Source: Bacillota bacterium (GTDB taxonomy: Bacteria; Bacillota; Bacilli; Alicyclobacillales; SLC66). From it: a stretch of 10,711 nt of DNA. A model generated the notes under the pieces. That model saw nothing but the letters and a program-made list of their open reading frames with translations. It was not told the origin of the DNA and made no database searches. Made by a program: the position numbers and the translations under genes. Below are positions 1 to 6,971 of this stretch, one piece after another (the first letter of the stretch is position 1; each line of letters opens with the position of its first letter). The stretch spans positions 1 through 10,711 of the forward strand of contig JAKADD010000054.1 in NCBI GenBank assembly GCA_021820825.1. Direction: 5' to 3'.

Positions 1-2
1 TG

Positions 3-353
3 AAGGGCAATCGGGTGTGGGCTGAAAGGCGCCTTGAGATCTTCGACGATCTGGGGAGCAGGCTGGTCGACGAGAACCGCAGCAATACAGTCAATTTTGC
101 CCTGGCGTGCGCGGAGTCGCTGTTTGTCTTGCGCAGAAAGAAAGAGGGAGACGTCCGTTTTGCCGCTTTGATTGAGCGATTTCCGGACGAGCTCTGGGGA
201 TACATCGGCTGGGCGGATGAGTATAATCCCCAGTTCGCGCGGTATCCCGAGTATGCTGACAAGGAACGGGCCCGGGAGATCTACGGACGCGGTCTGGAGA
301 GGCGGATGCCCAGGCAGGAGGATCTGGTTGAGCGCCTTGAGACTCTGGAATGA
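3..353 (+). CDS. C-terminal part of a TPR-like (probably SEC-C-type) protein, 5' truncated by window edge
   Basis: The reading frame is open from the first bases of the window to the TGA at 351-353, so the gene starts upstream. A GTG at 15 is in frame but has no ribosome binding site and is probably internal. The visible ~116 residues look helical. They contain a TPR-like stretch: an alanine/leucine-rich helix (around ALACAESLF), a second helix ending in IERFPDELWGYIGWAD, then a final helix with AREIYGRGLE. This pattern (load or resource helix, then 'P..LWGY..W.D', then 'A..IY..GL') resembles the C-terminal repeat region of Bacillota proteins that carry an SEC-C zinc motif elsewhere, but no SEC-C cysteines lie in the visible part. 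Function is unknown and the family call is from memory of similar sequences. No terminator is evident after the stop. Confidence 0.6.
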   Translation, partial: KGNRVWAERRLEIFDDLGSRLVDENRSNTVNFALACAESLFVLRRKKEGDVRFAALIERFPDELWGYIGWADEYNPQFARYPEYADKERAREIYGRGLERRMPRQEDLVERLETLE

Positions 354-557
354 GCTGCGCGTGATCGTTTTTTCCGAATCCTGCACCTGCCCCATTCACA
401 AACAGATTCCATTGGGCAGCTTGAGACCTCGGGTTGGGCAGCGGCTTGATTCTCTGGGATCTCGCGCTACTGCAGCGAGGGATGGTAGAATGGATTCGGG
501 AGTCCAAACCGTGGCCAATCTGGCATGGGATCGTCCACAACGCGGCCCGGGGAAGCG

Positions 558-701
558 ATGATCATCCAAGGTTCCTCGGGCGTACAAGAGGGAATTGCAG
601 TGCCGGACCTATTGTCCATTCGCGTCAATCGGCACAACTTTACGGAGGATCAGATCCACGTTACCGTCATGATTGATCCGCCACATGCCAATCCATCATA
701 A
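558..701 (+). CDS. Possible 47-aa hypothetical protein or gene remnant
   Basis: ATG at 558 leads to TAA at 699-701. The C-terminal half, with segments such as LLSIRVNRHNF and IHVTVMIDPPHANPS, alternates hydrophobic and polar residues like a beta-strand protein and reads more like coding sequence than the other frames here. The frame is open further upstream to a TAG at 486-488, so the ATG is only one choice. A weak purine-rich GGGGAAG precedes it. I do not recognise a family. It could be the tail of a degraded gene, given the decayed surroundings, or chance. Confidence 0.22.
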   Translation: MIIQGSSGVQEGIAVPDLLSIRVNRHNFTEDQIHVTVMIDPPHANPS

Positions 702-746
702 CCGAAGGTTGCTCTGGCGAATCCGGCAACGGATTCAGGATATGCT

Positions 747-1028
747 CTACTCCGGCGGAACCGGACTTGGGTAATGCTTGTAAGGAAGTACCTGTACCCA
801 TTTTGGTATTGATGTTGTGACCCCGAGCATTTTTGCGATGCTGTGTTGATCTGTAGTAATTTTGCCATTTGCGAGATCAACAGCATAGTATAGCAAGGAT
901 GCTTGTTGCTGTCCTTGAATCTGATATTTTGCTGCCCAGACAACCGTGTTGGCGGTAAAGCGAATCCACCATACGGGTGAATGGAACGCCAGTGCCGCGA
1001 TCGGCTTCCCCATAAATGATTCGCCCAC
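747..1028 (-). CDS. Minus-strand hypothetical ORF, 93 aa, possibly the C-terminal remnant of a larger protein
   Basis: This is the only plausible minus-strand coding stretch. It starts at a GTG (RC of 1026-1028) and ends with TAG (RC of 747-749). The composition looks real: a tryptophan-containing strand (HSPVWWIRFTANTVVWAAKY), then YYAVDLANGKITTDQ and SIAKMLGV, ending in PSPVPPE. The 'YYAVDL..GKI' style recalls repeated beta-sheet domains of secreted or membrane-associated proteins such as PepSY-like folds, but this is only a resemblance. No good ribosome binding site precedes the start, and a TGA lies about ten codons upstream, so a true N-terminus is missing. A 3' fragment of a decayed gene is the favoured reading; function unknown. 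Confidence 0.3.
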   Translation of the reverse strand: MGESFMGKPIAALAFHSPVWWIRFTANTVVWAAKYQIQGQQQASLLYYAVDLANGKITTDQHSIAKMLGVTTSIPKWVQVLPYKHYPSPVPPE

Positions 1029-1095
1029 TCTATTGGCACTATTGCGCTCAGCGCTTCAGGATGTGCATGACGGGCTCGACCGGGAGGGATGCTGG

Positions 1096-1469
1096 ATGAA
1101 CAAGATAGATCTAGATGTTGCGTCGCGTCACTGGGCGGTCAATCCACTTGCGGGTCCGGTCGTGCTGGTGACGACAGTCAATGCTCACGGCTTCCGCCTG
1201 CGCCCGATGAACCTCAGGCACGCGGCTTTGCCACAATTCCAGCCGTGAAGGTCAAGCCTCCACGACTTGTGGAGTGCCGTGCGCACATGGAATGCCTTAT
1301 GGAGGATGTCCTCACATTCGGCGACGAACTCGCCTTCATTTTGAAAGTGACGGCGGCGTCCGTCGACGAATCGGTTCTTGACGCGGATGATCCAATGGTC
1401 GACCTCCGGCCCATGTTCTATGTGTCTCCGGGCACATATGGCGTGATTGAACGCGGACGACAAAGCTGA
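1096..1469 (+). pseudogene. Flavin reductase-like (DIM6/NTAB, FMN-binding split-barrel) pseudogene with internal deletion and frameshift
   Basis: The 5' part starts at ATG 1096, preceded by GGGAGGG at 1082-1088 with 7 nt spacing. It encodes a typical flavin reductase-domain N-terminus (PLAGPVVLVTTVNAHG), then runs to a stop at 1246-1248. A second frame, used from roughly 1190 to the TGA at 1467-1469, encodes the matching C-terminal part: VKPPRLVECRAHMECLMEDV, a GDELAFILKVTAASVDESVL strand pair, and DLRPMFYVSPGTYGVIERGR. Family members are usually about 190-220 residues; only about 124 codons remain. The missing block is the central FMN-binding portion that normally follows the 'DADG.PN.A..SW' strand. 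The two halves therefore lie either side of an out-of-frame deletion near 1185-1200. Its end lies 33 bases before the activator gene's start. The product would not be functional. Confidence 0.75.
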
Positions 1470-1490
1470 AGAAAACGGAACCAGATGGAG

Positions 1491-1495
1491 GGAGG
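1491..1495 (+). promoter_or_regulatory. Ribosome binding site that fixes the start of the sigma-54 activator
   Basis: GGAGG at 1491-1495, within a longer purine run GGAGGGAGG, lies 7 nt before ATG 1503. The in-frame ATG at 1485 lies upstream of this Shine-Dalgarno and cannot use it, so 1503 is the preferred start. GTG 1500 would leave only 4 nt. Confidence 0.7.
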
Positions 1496-1502
1496 TGTCG
1501 TG

Positions 1503-3278
1503 ATGGTGAGATCAATCCTGAGCGCGCGGTCGCTTGGTGAGGAAGTGATGCACGAGCTTCCGTGCGCGCTGTGTGTTTTTGATTCGAGTGGAACGCTCTT
1601 GTTCGCCAATGCGCTGGGTCGGGATATTTTATCGAAATTGGACACGGATGAGTTCTTGCGGACAGTGGACATGGAACAGGTTGTCGCGCAGAGGAAAACC
1701 CTGCTCGGTCATGTGGTGGACATCCAGGGGCAAAGATATGTCATGCATGTGGCGCCCGTGTCGCGAGACGCCAATATGACTCACATTCTCTTCCTGATCG
1801 ACGAACTGTCGATCTATCACGGGCTGCTCAGCGAAGAAATGAAATCCTATAAGACAACAATCGATGATCTCCAGACCATTTTTGACAACTCATACGATGT
1901 GCTCTATGTGTCAGACGGCGAAGGACGAACGCTCCGGGCAAGCTCAGCGTGCGAAGCGTTGTGGGGGAAAAAACCGGATGAATTGATTGGGCGAACGGTT
2001 TTCGAACTGGAGAAGGAAGGCGTCTACAGTCCATCCGCAACCCGGTTGGCGCTGGAACGCGGAAAAAAAGTGCAGATTGTTCAGCAGACGTCCACCGGGC
2101 GTCGACTTATGGTTGTCAGCACGCCCATTCGAGACGTATCGGGGAAAATTGTGCGGGTGGTCAATGCATCCAAGGACATCACTGAAATCCACGAATTGGA
2201 GCAAGAATTGCACCAGTTGAAGGGGATTGTCGAAGGGTACCGGCAGCAGCTCGCCAAATGGCAGGAGAACGCGAGCGCGTCGGGCGGGCAGTTGATCCAT
2301 CGCAGCAAAGCGATGGGTGAAGTCATGTCCAGTCTCGCAAAGATCGCCTTGGTCGATTCGACCGTACTGATCACGGGAGAGTCTGGCGTGGGCAAGGAAT
2401 TGGCGGCCAACTACATCCATCATACGGGAATGAACGCCGACAAACCGTTGATCAAGGTCAATTGCGCCGCCATCCCAGAGAGTCTGCTGGAGAGTGAACT
2501 GTTCGGGTACGAATCCGGAGCGTTTACAGGGGCAAGCCGCAATGGAAGGGCCGGATTGTTCGAACTCGCGAACGAAGGAACGCTGTTTTTGGACGAAATC
2601 GGCGATATGCCGCTTGGCCTGCAATCGAAATTGCTTCGCGTGCTGCAAGACAAGGAGATCATGCGTATTGGCGGAAGGAAATCGATCCCTGTAAACGTTC
2701 GTATTCTTGCAGCCACGAATCAGGATCTCTGGAGTAAAGTCAATCAGGGCCTGTTTCGCAAGGATCTGTACTATCGGTTAAATGTGATTCCCGTCGTGAT
2801 TCCGGCCTTGCGCGAACGCAAGGAGGACATTCTTCCGCTGGCGAATCATTTTTTGGACCTGTATGGGCATCGGTTTAACCGCCGCATCACGTTGTCGGCG
2901 GAAGTACTGTCCATATTCGAGGATTATTCCTGGCCGGGCAATATCCGTGAGCTGCAAAACATCATCGAGCGTGTGGCGGTGACATCGGAATCGTCCGTGA
3001 TTGCCGTCGAGAGTTTGCCAAAACAGATGCGCGACGCGAGCGGCGCACCCGCTTCGCGCCCAGGTTCAGGTCCAGTTCGGGATGTCGAGGTGTACAGGGC
3101 CATCCCTTTGAAGGATGCCGAAAAACTGATGGAGACCCAACTCATTGAGTTGGCTGCGCGTGAATCGCGGACGCTGGAAGAAATCGCCCAAAAACTCGGT
3201 GTGAATCAATCAACCATTTCGAGAAAACTGCAAAAGCATGCCATGCATATTGACATGTTGCAATGCAAAAACGCATGA
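1503..3278 (+). CDS. PAS-domain sigma-54-dependent transcriptional activator (bacterial enhancer-binding protein)
   Basis: The 591-residue protein remodels RNA polymerase-sigma-54 at -24/-12 promoters using ATP. N-terminal residues ~17-100 form a degenerate PAS-like domain, followed by a second PAS domain at ~124-228 and a predicted coiled coil at ~229-255. The AAA+ domain spans ~263-490. It has Walker A GESGVGKE (292-299), the sigma-54-contacting loop GAFTGA (339-344, intact), Walker B LFLDEIGDMP (361-370) and the WPGNIREL segment (477-484). A C-terminal helix-turn-helix lies at ~557-580 (LEEIAQKLGVNQSTISRKL), in the style of TyrR/Fis-type HTHs. There is no receiver domain, so it is not a classical two-component response regulator; the PAS pair probably senses a small molecule or cofactor. 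It lies immediately upstream of a sigma-54 promoter and catabolic-type cluster, its likely target. Only its own promoter is not evident. Confidence 0.93.
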   Translation: MVRSILSARSLGEEVMHELPCALCVFDSSGTLLFANALGRDILSKLDTDEFLRTVDMEQVVAQRKTLLGHVVDIQGQRYVMHVAPVSRDANMTHILFLIDELSIYHGLLSEEMKSYKTTIDDLQTIFDNSYDVLYVSDGEGRTLRASSACEALWGKKPDELIGRTVFELEKEGVYSPSATRLALERGKKVQIVQQTSTGRRLMVVSTPIRDVSGKIVRVVNASKDITEIHELEQELHQLKGIVEGYRQQLAKWQENASASGGQLIHRSKAMGEVMSSLAKIALVDSTVLITGESGVGKELAANYIHHTGMNADKPLIKVNCAAIPESLLESELFGYESGAFTGASRNGRAGLFELANEGTLFLDEIGDMPLGLQSKLLRVLQDKEIMRIGGRKSIPVNVRILAATNQDLWSKVNQGLFRKDLYYRLNVIPVVIPALRERKEDILPLANHFLDLYGHRFNRRITLSAEVLSIFEDYSWPGNIRELQNIIERVAVTSESSVIAVESLPKQMRDASGAPASRPGSGPVRDVEVYRAIPLKDAEKLMETQLIELAARESRTLEEIAQKLGVNQSTISRKLQKHAMHIDMLQCKNA

Positions 3279-3343
3279 ATACGGGTGCGGACTTGCACAT
3301 AAGCATGATCACATGCATGAACATAGACTTGAGAATACCTCTG

Positions 3344-3374
3344 AGGATGGCCCTTGATGTGACAGGGCCATCCT
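3344..3374 (+). terminator. Rho-independent terminator of the activator gene
   Basis: A perfect 11-bp inverted repeat, AGGATGGCCCT (3344-3354) and AGGGCCATCCT (3364-3374), encloses a 9-nt loop. It is followed by a T-rich tract GTTTGCTTGTCT. It lies 65 bases after the activator stop and separates that gene from the downstream sigma-54 promoter. Confidence 0.8.
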
Positions 3375-3430
3375 GTTTGCTTGTCTGAAGCCCTCGCACA
3401 TCCCCATTTTGCCTGTCAGAGCATGCTGCA

Positions 3431-3450
3431 GCCAGCGTGTCTACACTGGC
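3431..3450. promoter_or_regulatory. Candidate upstream activator site (inverted repeat)
   Basis: GCCA-(2)-GTGT-(2)-ACAC-TGGC forms an imperfect dyad. Its centre at about 3441 is roughly 79 bases upstream of the predicted transcription start. Two overlapping 8-bp palindromes, AGCATGCT (3420-3427) and GCTGCAGC (3425-3432), abut it. Enhancer-binding proteins usually bind such dyads about 80-200 bases upstream. Assignment to this activator is inference. Confidence 0.35.
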
Positions 3451-3492
3451 AACCCAGAACTCTTCCGTACTTTCCTTGGGCCATTCGACATC

Positions 3493-3509
3493 TTGGCATA
3501 GATTTTGCT
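3493..3509 (+). promoter_or_regulatory. Sigma-54 (-24/-12) promoter of the transporter-amidohydrolase cluster
   Basis: TTGGCATAGATTTTGCT has GG at 3495-3496 and GC at 3507-3508, separated by exactly 10 bases, the invariant spacing of sigma-54 promoters. The -24 box TTGGCAT and the -12 box TTGCT are both close to consensus (TGGCAC-N5-TTGCW). Transcription should start near 3520, leaving a leader of about 140 nt before the MFS gene. A sigma-54 activator gene lies directly upstream, which strengthens the call. Confidence 0.85.
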
Positions 3510-3662
3510 ACCAGTATATTTCGTAAAGTCGGCGTAGTTTGTAAAGCTGGAATTCTGACTTCACACAATACTTTGGAAGGGGTGGCGGATCTTCGAATCG
3601 TAAAGAGAAACCGCGATGCGTTGCTGGCATCACGGTTTGACAATTGAAAGGGGTGGAGCAAA

Positions 3663-4985
3663 TTGAGTATGGCCGTGAAAAGTATCGAACCAATTGCAGA
3701 AGTCAGATTGACGCCGGGGCAGGTGACGTACGCGCTCATTTGCTCGTTTCTGGCGTGGATGCTGTCAGTTTACGACTATATCCTGTTTGGCATGCTGCTG
3801 CCGGTGATCGCCGTCAGTTTCCATTGGTCCACGACCGTTGGTCTGGAAATTGCAACATGGGTGTCGGTAGGAACATTTATTATTTCTTTCCTTGTGGGTC
3901 CAATGACCGATTATCTGGGCCGCCGCAATTCCTTGATGCTCACCACACTTGGCGCCGCCTTGAGTTCGGGACTCACGGCGTTCACGATGAGTCCTCTGTA
4001 TCTGATACTGATTCGTTCGTTATCCGGTCTTGGCTATTCTGAACAGGCGGTTAACACTACCTATTTATCAGAAGTGATGGGCCCTGGAAAGAGAGGTTTT
4101 CTCTACAGCTTTGTCCAGGGAGGATGGCCGATCGGCGTGCTCTTTGCCTCTCTGATGACGGCGCTTCTGGAGCCGCGTGTGGGGTGGCGGGGAACATTCC
4201 TTGTGGCCACATTTCCCGCCATTGTCATCGTCATCCTCTGGTCTCGACTGAAGGAATCGCCGCGATTTTTGCAAATGAAACAGGTGCGCGGTTTGATGAA
4301 GTCAGGAAATGTCGCTGTTGCAGAGCGATTGGCAAAGGGATACAACATCGACCATACAAAAATCGAAAAATCCTCGATTCGGCAAATGTTTGGCAAGGAC
4401 GTGCGGAAGCACTCCATCTTTCTGTGTCTCGCGTTTCTCATGAACTGGCTGGCGATTCAAGTGTTCGCTGTCTTGTCGACGACTGTGCTGGTAAACGGCA
4501 AGCACATTTCGTTTACGAATTCACTGTTTATGTTAATCCTGTCAAACGCTCTGGCCTATGTCGGTTATGTGGCGCACGGATACATCGGTGACAGGATCGG
4601 ACGTCGAAACACGGTGGGCATTGCGTGGATTCTCGGAGGTCTCTCCTACGCGGTTCTCCTGTTGTTTGCGCATGGCTTTGCGGCTGTTGTGACGACGTAT
4701 AGCATCGGACTGTTTTTCCTCATTGGCGCCTATTCGGCCATGATGTCCTACATCAGCGAGTCATTCCCGACACGGATGCGCGGCACGGCGGCTTCTGTGG
4801 TCAATTCGATGGGGCCGCTTGGCGCCATCCTCGGATCCGCTTTATTTGCTGTATTCACGAATTCTGGCAGCGTCATTACGGGTGCGCTGGTTGCCGGCGT
4901 CATTCCGCTCATTCTGTCCGGGGTTTTCATGTTTGGCGCCCGCGCTATCGAACCGGGGCAAACATTGGAATCCATTTCACAGTGA
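3663..4985 (+). CDS. MFS transporter, metabolite/aromatic acid:H+ symporter-like
   Basis: This is a 440-residue inner-membrane permease with about 12 hydrophobic segments, the normal length for the major facilitator superfamily. The loop 2-3 signature GPMTDYLGRR (79-88) and its repeat-half counterpart GYIGDRIGRR between segments 8 and 9 are clear. An acidic residue in the first membrane segment (SVYDY, D38) and the LKESPRFLQ stretch before the central loop resemble the sugar/aromatic-acid/metabolite symporter branches (AAHS, ACS or MHS) rather than drug exporters. It is therefore probably an importer of the pathway's organic-acid or amide substrate. The start is TTG 3663, with AAAGGGGTGG ending at 3656; ATG 3669 is an alternative two codons later. 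It is the first gene after the sigma-54 promoter and lies 41 nt before the asparaginase gene. Substrate is not determinable from sequence. Confidence 0.9.
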   Translation: MSMAVKSIEPIAEVRLTPGQVTYALICSFLAWMLSVYDYILFGMLLPVIAVSFHWSTTVGLEIATWVSVGTFIISFLVGPMTDYLGRRNSLMLTTLGAALSSGLTAFTMSPLYLILIRSLSGLGYSEQAVNTTYLSEVMGPGKRGFLYSFVQGGWPIGVLFASLMTALLEPRVGWRGTFLVATFPAIVIVILWSRLKESPRFLQMKQVRGLMKSGNVAVAERLAKGYNIDHTKIEKSSIRQMFGKDVRKHSIFLCLAFLMNWLAIQVFAVLSTTVLVNGKHISFTNSLFMLILSNALAYVGYVAHGYIGDRIGRRNTVGIAWILGGLSYAVLLLFAHGFAAVVTTYSIGLFFLIGAYSAMMSYISESFPTRMRGTAASVVNSMGPLGAILGSALFAVFTNSGSVITGALVAGVIPLILSGVFMFGARAIEPGQTLESISQ

Positions 4986-5014
4986 ATGGATAGGAGATGC
5001 TTGTTCGCAGGTAT

Positions 5015-5020
5015 AGGAGG
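5015..5020 (+). promoter_or_regulatory. Ribosome binding site deciding the GTG start of the asparaginase-like gene
   Basis: AGGAGG at 5015-5020 lies 6 nt before GTG 5027. The in-frame ATG 4997 has AGGAG immediately adjacent with no spacing, and starting there would add ten residues before the conserved first strand, so GTG 5027 is preferred. Confidence 0.75.
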
Positions 5021-5026
5021 AGAATC

Positions 5027-5995
5027 GTGGCGGGGGTAAAGATTATTACGACAGGCGGCACCATTGCTTCACTTCCGCATGAGAATGGGGACGTAACCGC
5101 CGCGCTGCAGGGTCAGGCGTTTGCCAGGCGTCTTGGCGTGGATTGCACTGTGGATATCCAGGCAGCGGTCACCATCGGCAGTTTTGCTTTTGACTATGCC
5201 ACACTGCAACGGGTTGCGTCGGATGTTCTTCAATCACTGGAGTCGCCGGATGTAATCGGCGTCGTTGTGACGCATGGAACGGATACCATGGAGGAAACGT
5301 CATTCTTTCTGTCTCTTGTGATCTCCGGAACCGGGAAACCGGTTGTGTTGACCGGCGCCCAACTTGACGCGAGTCACCCGGCAAGCGACGGACTCCGCAA
5401 CCTGAAGGACGCCATTTGTGTCGCTCAATCAAAGGAGGCGGCGGCTTGGGGGCCTGTGGTGACTTTCTCGGGATTTGTCTATGCGGCCCGCGAAGTGCGC
5501 AAAGTGGATACAAACGCCATGGAAGCTTTCTCTTCGGACGGATGGGGTCCGGTCGGTCGCGTGGATGGGGATCATGTCCATGTGGCGCGCAGAATCAGGA
5601 TGAATCCGACGATCCCATTGGCTGTTCCAAAACCGGTCGCCCTGATTCGACTGGGCGTCGGCATGACCGGGCAAGAAATCGCGCGCATGGCGCAAGGATA
5701 TGAAGGGATTGTACTGCAGGCGTTTGGCCGGGGCAATGCTCACCCCTCAATCGCGCCTGTGGTTGAATCTCTGGTTGATTACGGTGTTCCTGTCATCATT
5801 ACAAGCCGCTGCCTGCGCGGGGGAGTGCTACCGATCTACGGCGGCGGTGGGGGCCGGGATCTGGAACGGGCGGGGGCATGGTTTGCGGGTGACCTGTCCG
5901 GCGAAAAAGCGCGAGTTCTTCTGGGACTTCTCCTGGCCAATGGGTCATCTCAGGCAGAGATGCGGGCAGCGATAGAGGCTTGGAGTATACCTTAG
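5027..5995 (+). CDS. L-asparaginase-family amidohydrolase (cytoplasmic)
   Basis: This 322-residue enzyme of the asparaginase/glutaminase family hydrolyses a side-chain amide to carboxylate and ammonia through a threonine nucleophile. The first catalytic motif is IITTGGTIAS (nucleophile T12). The second is VVVTHGTDTMEET (T85-D86). The conserved lysine lies in AREVRKVDTNAMEAF (probably K159), and DGLRNLKDA and the C-terminal GGGGGRDLE..GAWFAGDLSGEKARVLL are family-typical. All catalytic residues are present. There is no signal peptide, so it acts in the cytosol. Length fits the family (about 320-340). It lies between the MFS permease (41 nt upstream) and the imidase/deacetylase gene (73 nt downstream). 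Its true substrate may be asparagine, or a half-amide such as succinamate-type compounds produced by the neighbouring enzyme; the second option is inference. Confidence 0.9.
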   Translation: MAGVKIITTGGTIASLPHENGDVTAALQGQAFARRLGVDCTVDIQAAVTIGSFAFDYATLQRVASDVLQSLESPDVIGVVVTHGTDTMEETSFFLSLVISGTGKPVVLTGAQLDASHPASDGLRNLKDAICVAQSKEAAAWGPVVTFSGFVYAAREVRKVDTNAMEAFSSDGWGPVGRVDGDHVHVARRIRMNPTIPLAVPKPVALIRLGVGMTGQEIARMAQGYEGIVLQAFGRGNAHPSIAPVVESLVDYGVPVIITSRCLRGGVLPIYGGGGGRDLERAGAWFAGDLSGEKARVLLGLLLANGSSQAEMRAAIEAWSIP

Positions 5996-6068
5996 CAGAG
6001 AGTCAGGGTACTATGGATCCAAGGGTCTGGTGAAGGAACTGCAAAATTGACCGATGGAGGAATGCGAC

Positions 6069-6956
6069 ATGACAGCAAAAAAGGAAATTCTCGTTGCTTA
6101 CGGCGTCGATGTCGACGCGGTGGCGGGATGGCTCGGCTCGTATGCGGGAGAGGATTCACCCGATGACATTTCGCGCGGTTTGTTTGCCGGCGAAGTTGGC
6201 TCTCCCCGTCTGCTGAAGCTGTTTGAAAAGTACAATATCAAGACCACCTGGTTCATGCCGGGACACTCTATTGAAACCTTTCCGGAACAGATGAAGCTGG
6301 TTGTGGACGCGGGGCATGAAGTGGGCGCGCATGGGTACTCGCACGAGAACCCCATTGCGATGACGGCCGTGCAGGAAGAAGATGTTTTGCTGCGCTCCAT
6401 AGAATTGATCGAGAAACTGTCCGGCCGCAGGCCGACAGGCTATGTTGCCCCTTGGTGGGAATTCTCAACCATTACCAATGAACTGTTGCTCAAACACGGC
6501 ATCAAATACGATCACAGTTTGATGCATAACGACTTTACCCCGTACTACGTGCGTGTTGGCGATCGTTGGACGAAGATCGACTATGCCGCCCGTGCCAACG
6601 ATTGGATGAAACCGCTGGAACGGGGGCAGGAAACGGACCTTGTGGAAATTCCCGCGAATTGGTACCTGGATGACCTGCCGCCGATGATGTTTATCAAGAA
6701 ATCTCCGAACAGCCATGGATTCGTCAATCCGCGGGATGTCGAGCAAATGTGGCGCGACCAGTTTGACTGGGTCTACAGAGAGCACGACTTCGCTGTGTTC
6801 GGAATGACCATCCATCCGGATGTCAGCGGCCGCCCGCAGGTCCTGATGATGCATGAACGGCTCATTGAGTATATCAACAGCCACGATGGGGTGCGCTGGG
6901 TCACGTTTGATGAAATCGCGGATGATTTTATCAAACGGTCTCCGCGCAGAAAGTAA
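6069..6956 (+). CDS. NodB-fold metal hydrolase of the HpPgdA/cyclic imidase (PuuE-like) branch
   Basis: This 295-residue protein belongs to the polysaccharide deacetylase superfamily, specifically the highly conserved branch containing Helicobacter PgdA (HP0310) and bacterial cyclic imide hydrolases. Diagnostic blocks are [68 protein letters not shown] and [13 protein letters not shown]. By recalled alignment to HP0310 the zinc ligands are D16, H88 and H92; all are present. There is no signal peptide or membrane anchor, which argues against an extracellular cell-wall deacetylase here. ATG 6069 is preceded by GGAGG at 6056-6060 with 8 nt spacing; the upstream ATG 6054 would overlap the binding site. 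Context (asparaginase-like amidase, importer, CobW) suggests a metabolic C-N bond hydrolase acting on a cyclic imide or ureide. The protein family is certain; the substrate is inference. Confidence 0.9.
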   Translation: MTAKKEILVAYGVDVDAVAGWLGSYAGEDSPDDISRGLFAGEVGSPRLLKLFEKYNIKTTWFMPGHSIETFPEQMKLVVDAGHEVGAHGYSHENPIAMTAVQEEDVLLRSIELIEKLSGRRPTGYVAPWWEFSTITNELLLKHGIKYDHSLMHNDFTPYYVRVGDRWTKIDYAARANDWMKPLERGQETDLVEIPANWYLDDLPPMMFIKKSPNSHGFVNPRDVEQMWRDQFDWVYREHDFAVFGMTIHPDVSGRPQVLMMHERLIEYINSHDGVRWVTFDEIADDFIKRSPRRK

Positions 6957-6971
6957 ATCAATAGTTGGGGA

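Larger units (their letters stand above)
354..1095. other. Low-coding, probably decayed region between the TPR-like gene and the flavin-reductase remnant
   Basis: About 740 bases hold no full-length convincing gene on either strand. The frame of the upstream gene continues past its stop but is broken again near 450 and 486. Two short ORFs inside this stretch (558-701 plus, 747-1028 minus) look partly protein-like and are listed separately. No transposase motifs, terminal repeats, tRNA or strong terminator were seen. Next to a clear pseudogene, this is most simply gene-decay territory. Confidence 0.5.
3279..3662. other. Regulatory intergenic region between the activator and the MFS gene
   Basis: This 384-base gap holds a run of CATG-containing motifs (extending from the activator's 3' end to about 3325, including the dyad GCATG-ATCA-CATGC at 3303-3316), the activator's terminator, candidate activator dyads, the sigma-54 promoter and a leader of about 140 nt. 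The leader contains a direct repeat TTYGTAAAGYNGG (3520-3532 and 3538-3550) and two AAGGGGTGG-like purine boxes (about 3577-3585 and 3648-3656). The second purine box is the MFS ribosome binding site. Confidence 0.6.

Noticed and set aside
354..740. Possible insertion-sequence remnant in the low-coding region
   Set aside because: No transposase motif, terminal inverted repeat or target duplication could be found by eye.
1034..1048. TTGGCACTATTGCGC, which superficially resembles a sigma-54 promoter upstream of the flavin reductase remnant
   Set aside because: GG and GC are only 7 bases apart instead of 10, so the -24 and -12 boxes would be on the wrong helical phase.
1944..2648. 234-residue minus-strand open frame inside the activator gene
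   Set aside because: It is antisense to a clearly coding AAA+ domain, has no recognisable motifs, and is explained by GC-rich codon usage of the sense gene.
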